From NCBI GenBank assembly GCA_018141845.1, contig CP073340.1, forward strand, positions 165,001-229,000: DNA of 64,000 nt, read 5' to 3'. The DNA comes from Lachnospiraceae bacterium oral taxon 096. Its GTDB lineage: Bacteria > Bacillota > Clostridia > Lachnospirales > Lachnospiraceae. The position numbers were made by a program, and so were the translations under genes. Below the pieces are notes generated by a model that was not told the DNA's origin, searched no databases, and saw only the letters and a program-made list of their open reading frames with translations. Positions 36,732-45,545 of the stretch are shown piece after piece (the first letter of the stretch is position 1; the number at the start of each line of letters is the position of its first letter).

Positions 36732-37091
36732 ATGACCAATGACATAAAAGCGATTCCTGAGCGCTTGCGTGCCTACCGTGAATCGAGAAATCTTACCCAA
36801 AAAGAACTCGCCAAGATGCTCAACACGACACAGCAGGCCTACTCTCGCTACGAAACTGGCGAAGGTATTCCTGGCTTTGATATCATTATTTCTCTCGCTG
36901 ATTTTTATGGCGTCAGCCTAGAGGCATTCTCAAGCAACCATACCCATCGAGAAAAAAATGTAGATTCTGCAATCGTTCAACAAATTGTAGAACAAATTGA
37001 GCATCTGGACGACACTGAGCTAAAGTTTATCAACTACACACTCAACTTTATGCAACTTCAGAAGAAAAAATTTCTTACACAAAAACTATAG
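36732..37091 (+). CDS. XRE-family helix-turn-helix regulator
   Basis: The 119-residue protein has an HTH domain at about residues 10-65 (RLRAYRESRNLTQKELAKML, then TTQQAYSRYETGEGIPGFD), the typical Cro/cI fold. A short helical tail (about 75-119) probably serves dimerisation. The ribosome binding site AAAGGGGG lies about 12 nt before the ATG, farther than usual. Its 3' end overlaps the convergent HD-domain gene by 6 bp. Targets unknown; no phage genes are nearby. Confidence 0.88.
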   Translation: MTNDIKAIPERLRAYRESRNLTQKELAKMLNTTQQAYSRYETGEGIPGFDIIISLADFYGVSLEAFSSNHTHREKNVDSAIVQQIVEQIEHLDDTELKFINYTLNFMQLQKKKFLTQKL

Positions 37092-37514
37092 TAACCTGCG
37101 CAAGGCCTCTTGATATTTTTTTCTCCTCTGATAATCCCTCTTTTCTGGGTGAGCTAGGCGTTCAATTTGAATATTGTGATTCAAATCAGCAATCTTAATT
37201 CGGCGAGCAAGTGGATGGGCTTTTACTCTTTCGATATAAGAAAAGTATTCTTCTCCTTTTCTTTTCGTCAGCACAACGACAGCCTCTAAAACTTGCTCGC
37301 CAAATTCCTTTTTAATGCACTCGGGCGATAAATCTGTATCTTCCAATGTGTCATGCAAAAGAGCAATAATTTTTTCCTTTGGTGTTTCAAAGAGCGAGGC
37401 AACATATTCTGGATGTCCAATATAGTCTTTTCCCGCCTTATCTAATTGTCCTTCATGTGCTTTTTTTGCCATTTCATGTGCCAGTTTTACTTTACTTTCA
37501 TCGAGCTCCATCAT
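37086..37514 (-). CDS. Small SpoT/MESH1-like HD-domain hydrolase
   Basis: The 142-residue protein consists of little more than an HD domain. It has His in YIGHPEYVA, the HD doublet in ALLHDTLEDTDLS and the distal Asp in IKIADLNHN. This order (H...HD...D, with ED after the doublet) matches the (p)ppGpp hydrolase domain of SpoT and the stand-alone MESH1/SAH proteins, so alarmone hydrolysis is a reasonable inference. No synthetase domain is present. The start at 37514 is chosen because GAGGAAAAAG precedes it. A -10-like TATAAT lies at 37528-37533. An IS110 element begins only about 40 nt upstream and may have separated the gene from its original promoter. Confidence 0.75.
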   Translation of the reverse strand: MMELDESKVKLAHEMAKKAHEGQLDKAGKDYIGHPEYVASLFETPKEKIIALLHDTLEDTDLSPECIKKEFGEQVLEAVVVLTKRKGEEYFSYIERVKAHPLARRIKIADLNHNIQIERLAHPEKRDYQRRKKYQEALRRLL

Positions 37515-37581
37515 TCTTTTTCCTCGTATTATATAGTAGTAGTTTTTAGAGACCCTCTCCAAGGTCTTTATAACTATTAAG

Positions 37582-37781
37582 TCATAGTCTTTTCTTTACC
37601 TCTTCCGTAGGTTCGACTATGATATATAAGATACTGTGGATTGGTTATTTACTCCTACCACTTGATGGTTTTAGAAAGGCCCCAACCACAGTCTCTTTGC
37701 TCATTTGTTAATCAGTTAGATACCGCATGACGGTTTATTTAGAACGAGGCTACAATCGCAAGGAGTCCCTGTGGTTCTAAA
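37582..37781 (+). ncRNA. Candidate IS110 bridge RNA
   Basis: The left-end non-coding region folds into three successive stem-loops. The first has 8 bp (37582-37589 with 37615-37622). The second has 11 bp with one bulged A (37633-37644 with 37682-37692). The third has 8 bp (37738-37745 with 37774-37781). The two later stems enclose large loops of 37 and 28 nt. Known IS110 bridge RNAs are about 180 nt, lie 5' of the transposase and carry target- and donor-binding loops after a first stem-loop. Order, size and position fit; guide pairing is unproven. Confidence 0.5.
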
Positions 37782-37813
37782 ACAGTATCAAATACATTTT
37801 AAAGGAGATTATT

Positions 37814-38989
37814 ATGATTTATGTAGGAATTGATGTCGCTAAGGATAAGCATGATTGCTTTATCACAAACTCTAATGGAGAAGTATTATTTAAAGCTTTT
37901 ACCATTTCTAACAGTCAAGATGGTTTCAATGACCTTTACCAAAGAATAGAATCTGTTATGGAAGATATAACAAAAGTAAAAGTAGGACTGGAAGCTACCG
38001 GACACTATAATTACAATCTTTTAGGTTATCTCATTGATAAAGGTCTGACCACCTATGTCATCAATCCGTTACATACAAATCTGTACAGAAAAAGTCTAAG
38101 CCTTAGACTCACGAAAACGGATAAAGTAGATGCCCGCACGATTGCTTACATGCTCATGTCTGATGTGAACTTGAAGTCCTACTCAGATACATCTTACCAC
38201 AACGAAGAATTAAAGTCATTAACTCGTTATCGTTTTGATAAGGTAAAAGAACGTGCCAAACTAAAAACTTCCGTTTCAAGACTGGTCTGTATCTTATTTC
38301 CTGAATTAGAAAAACTTGTACCAACACTTCATATGACATCCATTTATGCATTGCTTTCTGAATTTCCCGGGGCTAAATATGTAGCTGGTGCACATCTTAC
38401 CAGACTTACAAATCTTCTTTCAGATGCATCTAAAGGTCGATATGGTAAAGATACCGCCATAACTTTCAGGGAAGCTGCAAGGGCTTCTATCGGCTCAAAT
38501 ATGCCAGCCAAATCTCTTGAACTAAAACACACCATCAAGTTGATACTGGAACTTGCTTCTGAGATTGATGAAATCGAAAATGAAATCAAAATTATCATGG
38601 ATGAAATTAATTCTCCAATTCTCAGTATTCCAGGTATCAACTATCGTATGGGCGCTATGATCATTGCCGAGATTGGCGACTTCAGTCGGTTTGATTCTCC
38701 TGATAAAATCTTGGCTTATTCCGGATTTTCACCATCAACATATCAATCAGGGCAGCTTGACTCAGCATACTCCCACATGGAAAAACGAGGTTCCAAATAC
38801 TTACGATATGCTCTGTACAATGCTGCCAAGTATGTTTGCCACTGGGATTCGACATTTGCCAGGTACCTTACCAAGAAACGAGCTGAAGGCAAGCATTATA
38901 ATGTTGCAATATCTCATGCCGTCAAAAAACTGGTTCGAGTTATTTATCATCTTGTAAAATCGAATCAGCAATACATTAAAGTAGCTTAA
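37814..38989 (+). CDS. IS110-family transposase (DEDD recombinase)
   Basis: The 391-residue recombinase has the N-terminal RuvC-like DEDD domain: Asp7 in YVGIDVAKDKHD, Glu in VGLEATGHYNY and two Asp in LTKTDKVDARTIA. The C-terminal Tnp domain has SIPGIN and FSRFDSPDKILAYSG. Its GFSPSTYQSGQ holds the probable catalytic Ser. It has no frameshift or truncation, and its start has AAAGGAG 6 nt upstream. The family moves by excised circles and bridge-RNA-guided recombination. The codon use and A/T content do not differ obviously from neighbours. Confidence 0.93.
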   Translation: MIYVGIDVAKDKHDCFITNSNGEVLFKAFTISNSQDGFNDLYQRIESVMEDITKVKVGLEATGHYNYNLLGYLIDKGLTTYVINPLHTNLYRKSLSLRLTKTDKVDARTIAYMLMSDVNLKSYSDTSYHNEELKSLTRYRFDKVKERAKLKTSVSRLVCILFPELEKLVPTLHMTSIYALLSEFPGAKYVAGAHLTRLTNLLSDASKGRYGKDTAITFREAARASIGSNMPAKSLELKHTIKLILELASEIDEIENEIKIIMDEINSPILSIPGINYRMGAMIIAEIGDFSRFDSPDKILAYSGFSPSTYQSGQLDSAYSHMEKRGSKYLRYALYNAAKYVCHWDSTFARYLTKKRAEGKHYNVAISHAVKKLVRVIYHLVKSNQQYIKVA

Positions 38990-39125
38990 TTAACTCTAAT
39001 TCAATACTCCTTTTTCATGCACCTATCATGATGCTCTTTTTGTCATGCAGTTTTCAAAGTGCAAGGAGCTCTAACTGTATTCCGAATATATCTAAAATAC
39101 ATTTCTGTACTTTATTTAAAAAATA

Positions 39126-40049
39126 TCATTTTAGGGCTTGACTTTTAATAGTTAGTCTTTCTATAAATGCCTTTCCCGTTTCAAAAATTCGATCGATCTG
39201 ATCATAGTGATAGACATTGTTGGAGAGTCGATCTTTTGGTTCAACTTCCGTTGTATTAATTTCTCTAACCATAGCTTCTAACTCCTCGACCTCCTCCAGT
39301 CCATCATCCATAATCACAATCACTTCATGTATACTCGAAGGCAAGATATAAAAATCTCCCTCCAGTAGTTGAGCAATTCTCTCAAGTATACCTGGATAAA
39401 ATAGGGCAACTGCCCCATACATCTCTCTATTTACTCCAACAACATACATCAATTTTTCACTGTCATCAATATCTAGTCCAAGCACATCATAGATGCTCCT
39501 TATCTGTGCGGGTGCATTTTTTTGTGCATATCGCATTGCATCCTGATGGATTTGTTCTTCACTTACACCATATTGATTGAGCATCTCTTTGGTCAAAAAC
39601 ATCGTATAATTGACATCATCAACCTCCTCGAGGCGAAAGCAATAGACCATAGAAAGATCCTCAATTTCTCTGTGCACAATATCATCGAGTACCTCTTGAT
39701 TTTCCCTTGTTGGCACAAGTCGAACCAATAATTTTTTCTTCATCTTTTGATAATCCCCAAAACGAACCTTGCCGATATACTTTTGGTTATGAAGTCCCTC
39801 TTTCACCCTACTGATTCCATCATCTAACACCTCTTGATAATTTTTTTGACCTTGATAGTCTAAAAAGAGCGGAAAAACATCGATGGAAATCCCAATCACA
39901 CCATGTTCTTGACGAACAGTTATTCCATGATAAGACGAAAGTTGCAACTTTCGAATGTGATTTTCTTCAACGACCATCCTGCCAAATTCTTTTTCCAACT
40001 CTCTTTGTAAATCCCTGACAAATTGCTTTAGAAATTCTGTGAAATTCAT
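39126..40049 (-). CDS. DUF5688 family protein
   Basis: This 307-residue, soluble, highly acidic protein matches from memory the DUF5688 family found widely in Lachnospiraceae. Features include an N-terminal helix (MNFTEFLKQFVRDLQREL) and a beta segment GITVRQEHGVIGISIDV. The middle contains YCFRLEEVDDVNYTMFLTKEML, here in a single family block, and YDVLGL. No catalytic motif or membrane segment is seen, and the function is unknown. It has its own strong promoter at 40101-40128. The IS110 right end lies about 55 nt beyond its stop codon. I see no good terminator between them. Confidence 0.7.
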   Translation of the reverse strand: MNFTEFLKQFVRDLQRELEKEFGRMVVEENHIRKLQLSSYHGITVRQEHGVIGISIDVFPLFLDYQGQKNYQEVLDDGISRVKEGLHNQKYIGKVRFGDYQKMKKKLLVRLVPTRENQEVLDDIVHREIEDLSMVYCFRLEEVDDVNYTMFLTKEMLNQYGVSEEQIHQDAMRYAQKNAPAQIRSIYDVLGLDIDDSEKLMYVVGVNREMYGAVALFYPGILERIAQLLEGDFYILPSSIHEVIVIMDDGLEEVEELEAMVREINTTEVEPKDRLSNNVYHYDQIDRIFETGKAFIERLTIKSQALK

Positions 40050-40100
40050 AAGAAACCTCCTGACTTGTATAGAAAATAGATAAACTAGAAATGTACTTTT

Positions 40101-40128
40101 ATTATATAATTTCTATACTATTTGTCAA
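40101..40128 (-). promoter_or_regulatory. Promoter of the DUF5688 gene
   Basis: TTGACA (40128-40123), 16-nt spacer and TATAAT (40106-40101) on the minus strand, both hexamers consensus. Confidence 0.8.
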
Positions 40129-40142
40129 GCGATTGCCCTACC

Positions 40143-40176
40143 AAAAAAAGAGATGCAGAAAATTTCTACATCTCTT
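40143..40176 (-). terminator. Terminator of the Cys-rich small protein gene
   Basis: An 8-bp perfect stem extending through A-T pairs (40148-40155 with 40169-40176) is followed on the minus strand by seven T residues. It lies 17 nt after the stop codon at 40193. Confidence 0.85.
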
Positions 40177-40192
40177 GGAAATTATTTACAAA

Positions 40193-40543
40193 TTAATCTG
40201 TCAATTCTTTCTCATGATCCATGACAAACTTAGCACCTACACACGCACCACAGTCACAATATTGACCACCTGCTGACTTGACTTCCTTTGCATGCTCTGC
40301 CATAGCAGCAGCCTGCTTCTCACCAAACATCTTCTTTCCTGTATCAGACACAAAAAGATCATAAACCTGATCAATCGTACAGATATCTGCTTTTGCCTCT
40401 GCAAGCAGTGCCACGGCCTTTTCCCCTTGCTCTTGTGTTCCAACAGCCTCTAACCATTCCTTTCCAGCTGTCTTTAATTCAGCACAACAACTTGGTGCCT
40501 GTACCATTTCCTTGACTGCATCGACCATCTTTTGACTCATCAC
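40193..40543 (-). CDS. Small Cys-containing conserved protein, function unknown
   Basis: The 116-residue cytosolic protein is largely helical and has a vicinal Cys pair (APSCCAEL, near 19-20), a lone Cys in DICTIDQVYD and a cluster QYCDCGACVGA (about 94-104). Cys in CDCGAC could hold a metal or act in redox chemistry. Homologues in Lachnospiraceae are sometimes labelled Hsp90-like chaperone, but I see no GHKL ATPase motif and do not support that name. It has a ribosome binding site AGGAGGAAG, its own promoter and its own terminator, so it is a single-gene unit. Confidence 0.7.
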   Translation of the reverse strand: MMSQKMVDAVKEMVQAPSCCAELKTAGKEWLEAVGTQEQGEKAVALLAEAKADICTIDQVYDLFVSDTGKKMFGEKQAAAMAEHAKEVKSAGGQYCDCGACVGAKFVMDHEKELTD

Positions 40544-40574
40544 ACTTCCTCCTCATCTATTCATTCTATCCCTA

Positions 40575-40603
40575 AGTATACGCTCTATTCATCTCCCTGT
40601 CCA
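40575..40603 (-). promoter_or_regulatory. Promoter of the Cys-rich small protein gene
   Basis: TGGACA (40603-40598), 17-nt spacer and TATACT (40580-40575) on the minus strand. It overlaps the end of the upstream lipoprotein gene. Confidence 0.6.
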
Positions 40604-42972
40604 GCTAACATCTGCGACAATACATTTCCAGAATAGTCATAAATCATTGCATAATTTCCATGTCGCACAATGTAGTAATTCTTTGCTGTCAGCAACAAAG
40701 AATCTTTCTCTTTTTGAACATTACTTAATGTACCCAGTGCTTTGCCATCTGCATCAAATACGGTGTATAATCCATCAATGCCAACAACATTTGTTCCATC
40801 TAACTCGCTAATATCTCCAAATTCCTCAGAAGCTAAGTTGTCACAATATTTTCCCTTGGCAAAAACCTTGCCATCTTTAAAGGCATAAGCCTTTGGATTA
40901 TCACCATTTTCTGTCTCTAATTGCATTGTGTAGACGGCATTGCCAAGATCAGAAAGGATAATACTCTTTCCATCGATATCAATTCCTGTCAGATCTAGAT
41001 TGGCACTAGTATTGTCGCCAACATTGAGCACAGCAAGAACACTGTCCTTCTTTTTCCACACCAAACCATCGCCATCAGGAAGTTGATCAAAATCGCTTGA
41101 TTTCCAAGGTGTTTGATTTCCCTCTGCATCAAAGCAATGTAAAGCTCCTTCCTTGTCTCTGCCAAGAATATAATGTTTTTCCCCTTTTTCAAATTCATTA
41201 CTTGGAAGATGATCATCGACAAGACCAAGAATTTTTTTCTGTCCTACATGATAGATAATCTTCTTATCATCATTTCCAATCACCACGGTATCTGTGCCTG
41301 GATTCCATTCCTTAATCATAATATCCCCAGCATGGAGATCAAGTCCATATTCTTTTGCCATTTGTATCATCTGATCGTCAAATGACTTTGAATCTATAAG
41401 AACTTCTCCATCTTTATCAAAGAGAATGGCTCTGACTAAGTCATTTTTGTCATCCACAAAATCTGTCAAAAATCCATTCATCTTTTCACCATATCCAAAG
41501 ATATCCCATTTTGCATGTCCATATTGGGTCAAGTCAATGGTCTTTTTTAACTTTCCACTTACATCATAAATTTCATATCCAACTAAATCCTCACCTTTTG
41601 CTTTGGAAAATACAAAATTGTCCTTGACCAGTTTTCCATTTTCCATTCCCTTTAAAAAATGCTCCTCACTCGCCTCAACAACCCATTTTTGTTCCTTTAT
41701 GTCATAAATACCTGTATTTTCTCCTGTTGACTTTCTCAATGCAATGAGCCCTTCACTTGGCATATAGATTGGATTTGTTAATTCGAGGTCGGAAAGTACT
41801 TTTTCTTGCTGAAATTGCTCATTAAGCAGTACAATTCCTGAATGATCACCATAGGTTGAACCTGGCAGAGCAAGCAATGTGTGGTCTGGAAAATATTTTC
41901 CCGACACCGTATCATTTTTTTCTTCCAGGCCAATCTTTTTTAAATCTTCACTGGAAATCTTGACATCACTCTTTTCATTGGCGACATAGCCAAGTTCATT
42001 GACTAAAGCCTGCCCATTCATCGAGAGTACCCACTGATAAATCTGATAAGCTGGAGAATCCTTCGGTTCATCCGCACGAATGGCAATGTAAAATGGGTTA
42101 GTATAAGGATAGTCTCCACTTCGAATGGTATCCGAATTTGGCTCGACACCATTGACTTGCAAAAATTGAAGTCCGTCGCCCTTTTTCATATTTCTCGCAT
42201 AATAATATACGGAATATCCCATTGCATCGGCACTGTTGTCATAGGCCGCCACCTTCTCGATCAATTCTCCCATTTCTGATGCCACCCATTCACTTGGTGG
42301 TCGTGTCATTTCGACATCCTTCATCACAAATTTTTCCATCAAATTCTGACTTCCCGAATTTTTTGGTCGTTGAAATGCCTTGATCACATGGTCCTCTCCG
42401 CCTAACTCCTTCCAATTTTTGATTTTTCCAGAGTAAATATCCTGCAATTGCTGCTCAGTGACATTTTTTACCTTATTTCTTTGACTGTTTAAAAAGACAA
42501 GGGCATCTTTTCCCACCGGGGCAATTAAAATCGGACTGACTTCATAATCCCTCTCCCTATTATTTGTATAGGTTTGGTTTTTTCCACTCTGATTGACCGC
42601 CTCAATTGTCTTCATCAAGTCACTTGGGGGAGCATAAGAAATAATTAAGTCTGTCGACTTATCCATTAAATTAAAATAGGATTCTGTCGTCTTATTGTGC
42701 ACAATATTTCTCGCTGCATCCTCAGGACTACTTCCTGTTGTCAATTCATAGATCGCCTGAGCTAGTGGCAGTGTGGCTGTCGACCCATCTACTTTTGGAT
42801 AATTCTTTGCTTCGATATGGGGATACTCAAATTTTTTTGCTTCTACTTCCTGTTTTGAAGTTTCCTGTGCCTGTGTACTCGCTGTTGTATTCTTTTGGTC
42901 TGTCTTTTTTTGACACGCACTCAAGCTCAATGCTGTGAGCATGACACCCAAAGCCACATATCCTTTTCTCAT
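40585..42972 (-). CDS. Lipoprotein with PstS-like binding domain fused to a propeller-like domain
   Basis: The 795-residue protein starts at 42972 (MRKGYVALG), with AAGGAG 6-7 nt upstream, and has a lipobox LSLSAC, so it should be lipid-anchored outside the membrane. Residues about 45-335 resemble a phosphate/periplasmic binding domain: YPKVDGSTATLPLAQAIYE, PVGKDALVFLNSQRN and NWKELGG. GSTATLP recalls the anion-binding turn of PstS. The remaining 450 residues form repeated beta-type units (YDVSGKLKKTIDL, LFDKDGEVLID, VFDADGKALGTLS), probably a propeller or WG-like repeat. No Pst transporter genes follow, so sensing rather than uptake is plausible. It lies 32 nt after the clostripain-like gene. 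Confidence 0.65.
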   Translation of the reverse strand: MRKGYVALGVMLTALSLSACQKKTDQKNTTASTQAQETSKQEVEAKKFEYPHIEAKNYPKVDGSTATLPLAQAIYELTTGSSPEDAARNIVHNKTTESYFNLMDKSTDLIISYAPPSDLMKTIEAVNQSGKNQTYTNNRERDYEVSPILIAPVGKDALVFLNSQRNKVKNVTEQQLQDIYSGKIKNWKELGGEDHVIKAFQRPKNSGSQNLMEKFVMKDVEMTRPPSEWVASEMGELIEKVAAYDNSADAMGYSVYYYARNMKKGDGLQFLQVNGVEPNSDTIRSGDYPYTNPFYIAIRADEPKDSPAYQIYQWVLSMNGQALVNELGYVANEKSDVKISSEDLKKIGLEEKNDTVSGKYFPDHTLLALPGSTYGDHSGIVLLNEQFQQEKVLSDLELTNPIYMPSEGLIALRKSTGENTGIYDIKEQKWVVEASEEHFLKGMENGKLVKDNFVFSKAKGEDLVGYEIYDVSGKLKKTIDLTQYGHAKWDIFGYGEKMNGFLTDFVDDKNDLVRAILFDKDGEVLIDSKSFDDQMIQMAKEYGLDLHAGDIMIKEWNPGTDTVVIGNDDKKIIYHVGQKKILGLVDDHLPSNEFEKGEKHYILGRDKEGALHCFDAEGNQTPWKSSDFDQLPDGDGLVWKKKDSVLAVLNVGDNTSANLDLTGIDIDGKSIILSDLGNAVYTMQLETENGDNPKAYAFKDGKVFAKGKYCDNLASEEFGDISELDGTNVVGIDGLYTVFDADGKALGTLSNVQKEKDSLLLTAKNYYIVRHGNYAMIYDYSGNVLSQMLAGQGDE

Positions 42973-43004
42973 GATTTTCTCCTTCCTTTTCAAATATTTT
43001 TCTA

Positions 43005-45437
43005 TTATTCTACAATAGCAGGTGTCCAGTAAGACTGATTATAGGTGTCTGTAAAGCGATAAGCTAATTTTGCCTTTCCCTTTCCAATATCTACATTGCT
43101 GATTGTTAGTGCCTCCATACCACCTTCTGGCACCTTCATCTGTTCACCAAGCTTATAGCTATCCTTGTATTCCCCACCATAGCTATAGTAATCACACACA
43201 AAATCAATGGTATCACCTACATTGAGTGATGTCATACTTTTTGGCACAGTCTCTGTCTCTCCATTGATATAGTCAGTCATTGCACCGACAACATGACCTT
43301 TTGGATGATCTTGGTCAAACACCAACAATAAATTTGCTCTCTGTCCATTGAGAAGTACAGGAACACGCCCCATAATAGTATACCTTTCTCCCTCTTCTAC
43401 TGTCGACAAATAGTAGTAGGCCACAGGCTGTCGATTAATGGCAATCCAACTCCTTGTATTATCTGCAAGAAGTGCACCCTGAGCGTCGAAGTCAAAGACA
43501 TTGTCCAGTCCCATATCAATAAATCCACTGCCATCGTCATAGAACATATTGAGAACTAGATCATGCACCTGAGCCCACTGCTCGTTGCTCAAGCTCATTT
43601 TCTTTCGTCCATCTTCTCCATCACTCCACACAAGCTTTGAGGCATCAAAGTGATTTCTCTGCAAATAATCCGCCAAGTCTTTATTAGAAAGAGCACTGTC
43701 GGATAAAAATTCTTTATTCGTTTTATCTCCTCCAAGATAAGCATTGAGTAATTGGGAAATGACTTCCATTCCCATATCCCCCTGCGTCGAACTGGTTGTG
43801 CTTCCATTTCCTGCCAATTGACCGATGGTTTCTAAAAGAGATGGCAAAGGTGAGGACGATGGACTAGATTGAAAAACATTTTGCCCACTAGCTTCAACAC
43901 TAGCAAATTCCTTAATTGCTTTGGTGTAATTGGCATCCATTCCAATGGCCTTATAGGTGCTCGTCACCCTATCCACATATCCCGTCCTCTGATAAGGAAA
44001 GAAAATAGACACCCCATAGGCATTGGTCATATTGCTCGAAGTCCGATTGTACTTGACTGCACTCTGCAAAGATTGAGCTAACGCTTCACCTTCCTTTCCA
44101 CCTAAATTTAATGCCAAATGTGCTAAATCCACTTGATCAATCTTTGAATTTGGTGAAAATTCTCTCGATTGATTGCGTGCATCAGAGACCAGTTTGTAAT
44201 TTTGGTTTGAAATATTCTTGCTAATTTCCTGTGAAAATGCACCAAGTTGACTTGGCACAGTCTGACTAAATTCTGCAAGATCAATGACAGAAAGTGTGGT
44301 CTTTTGACCTGGACATTGTCTTGCACACACATCAACAAAATCATCGACAATTTTTTTCCCAATTTCAATGGTTGGCATCGAAGTGTTTTTTCCAAGTTCG
44401 CTCAGCCAATTTGTGTAGTACCAGCCAACACCAGGTTCGGTCTCTTCCGATGCAATTAAGTAATCGGCATAGGGATTCAACATCAATGCATTTTCTGCTG
44501 TTGCCATCAAGCAGGCATCAAAACCAATAAAATCAAAGCTTGTCTTTGCATTTTCAAGAGCCGTGTGAATACCTGCCAATGTCATCGATCCACTCTTTTT
44601 ATGTATCTCGTCATATCCATATCCACTAATGGACCCACCGCCGTGGTCCCACAAAATTAAGTCATTTCGATTGGCTGGAAAATTCTTTTTGCAATATTGA
44701 ATAAACTCTGTCAATGTCTTTGGATCTGTCATTGCTGCATTTCCTGCATTATCCACAAGTTTTTTCATCTGACCATTTACAATTTGATAGATCTGATTGC
44801 GGTCACTGGCCACAATCGTATTCTTCCACTTTGTTGCTCCTCCTGTGTAAACAATGACATTGACATTATTTCCATAACTTGCTGTAGACATCTCCTGTAA
44901 ATCTGATGTCGCCATTCCCCCTCTTGACTCTAGGTCTGTACCACACATATAGACCATAATTGTCACGATGTCGTTGGCATTTCCTAAAAGTTTTGTTCTC
45001 TTTTCTCTCGCATTCTTTGCCACTGTCGTATCTAATTTTGGTGTCGCTGCCTCTGGCTTAACCCAACCTGTAGAATAACTTCCACCATCAAAAAGAGAGT
45101 TCCAATTTCCTCCATGCCCACTTCCCTGACTAGAATTGTGCTGAGAACTGGAATTATGCTGAGTTGTACTCTGTGCCGTGCCACCATTTTGTATCACACC
45201 CTGCAATAAAGTATTCAATATTCCCGATTGCTTTCCACCAAATAGCAAAAGAATCAAAAGGGCAATAATGGAAATGGGACCTTTTCCTCCACCCATTCCC
45301 CTCCTTGGTCCACCGCTTCCACCACTTGGACTTCCTTGACTACCCACTGGTCCTGTGCCAAGTCCATCGCCTCTGCGAAAGATTCCCTTTCCCTCACCAT
45401 CTATGTTGCGATCTCTTCCTCTTGGTCTATTCTCCAT
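43005..45437 (-). CDS. Clostripain-like (C11) cysteine peptidase with N-terminal membrane anchor
   Basis: The 810-residue protein has the C11 core at about 155-490. This covers IMVYMCGTDLESRGGMAT, the catalytic His in LILWDHGGGSISG, the catalytic Cys in FIGFDACLMAT and the later ISEETEPG-like stretch (IASEETEPGVGWYY). Instead of a signal peptide it has a charged, Gly/Arg/Ser-rich cytosolic start of about 52 residues, then one hydrophobic helix (about 54-67). A Ser/Gln/Asn-rich linker follows, suggesting a type II anchor with the peptidase outside. The C-terminal 300 residues form a beta-rich domain of unknown role. Clostripains cut after Arg and usually mature by self-cleavage. Confidence 0.85.
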   Translation of the reverse strand: MENRPRGRDRNIDGEGKGIFRRGDGLGTGPVGSQGSPSGGSGGPRRGMGGGKGPISIIALLILLLFGGKQSGILNTLLQGVIQNGGTAQSTTQHNSSSQHNSSQGSGHGGNWNSLFDGGSYSTGWVKPEAATPKLDTTVAKNAREKRTKLLGNANDIVTIMVYMCGTDLESRGGMATSDLQEMSTASYGNNVNVIVYTGGATKWKNTIVASDRNQIYQIVNGQMKKLVDNAGNAAMTDPKTLTEFIQYCKKNFPANRNDLILWDHGGGSISGYGYDEIHKKSGSMTLAGIHTALENAKTSFDFIGFDACLMATAENALMLNPYADYLIASEETEPGVGWYYTNWLSELGKNTSMPTIEIGKKIVDDFVDVCARQCPGQKTTLSVIDLAEFSQTVPSQLGAFSQEISKNISNQNYKLVSDARNQSREFSPNSKIDQVDLAHLALNLGGKEGEALAQSLQSAVKYNRTSSNMTNAYGVSIFFPYQRTGYVDRVTSTYKAIGMDANYTKAIKEFASVEASGQNVFQSSPSSSPLPSLLETIGQLAGNGSTTSSTQGDMGMEVISQLLNAYLGGDKTNKEFLSDSALSNKDLADYLQRNHFDASKLVWSDGEDGRKKMSLSNEQWAQVHDLVLNMFYDDGSGFIDMGLDNVFDFDAQGALLADNTRSWIAINRQPVAYYYLSTVEEGERYTIMGRVPVLLNGQRANLLLVFDQDHPKGHVVGAMTDYINGETETVPKSMTSLNVGDTIDFVCDYYSYGGEYKDSYKLGEQMKVPEGGMEALTISNVDIGKGKAKLAYRFTDTYNQSYWTPAIVE

Positions 45438-45478
45438 TATTTCACTCCTCTCCCTAATTTAGACAAATAAAGCCAAAA

Positions 45479-45524
45479 ATGGCCATCGCACTTTCGACTT
45501 AAAATTCGTAAGCACGATAGCCAT
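45479..45524 (-). terminator. pckA terminator
   Basis: A 10-bp stem with one mismatch (45479-45488 with 45515-45524) is followed on the minus strand by TTTTTGG. It lies 22 nt after the pckA stop. Confidence 0.65.
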
Positions 45525-45545
45525 CTCTATCTAACCGTCAGTCGA

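Larger units (their letters stand above)
37555..39070 (+). mobile_element. IS110-family insertion sequence (ends approximate)
   Basis: The element comprises about 250 nt of structured non-coding left end, one intact transposase gene and about 80 nt of right end. IS110 elements lack terminal inverted repeats, so the boundaries cannot be fixed from one copy. I place them from a CT dinucleotide at 37555-37556 to CT at 39069-39070 only as a working guess. It is inserted between the HD-domain gene and the DUF5688 gene, both of which are intact. Confidence 0.5.

Noticed and set aside
37540..39090. A full assignment of bridge-RNA guides to flanking target and donor DNA
   Set aside because: I tried to match loop sequences with both flanks. 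Apart from GCAAGGAG and a short TTTTAGA match in the left flank, no convincing paired guides were found, and the true ends are unknown.
36732..39125. A prophage or larger mobile island around the XRE regulator and IS110 element
   Set aside because: No integrase, capsid, terminase, relaxase or att-like repeats are seen; the neighbours look like ordinary chromosomal genes.
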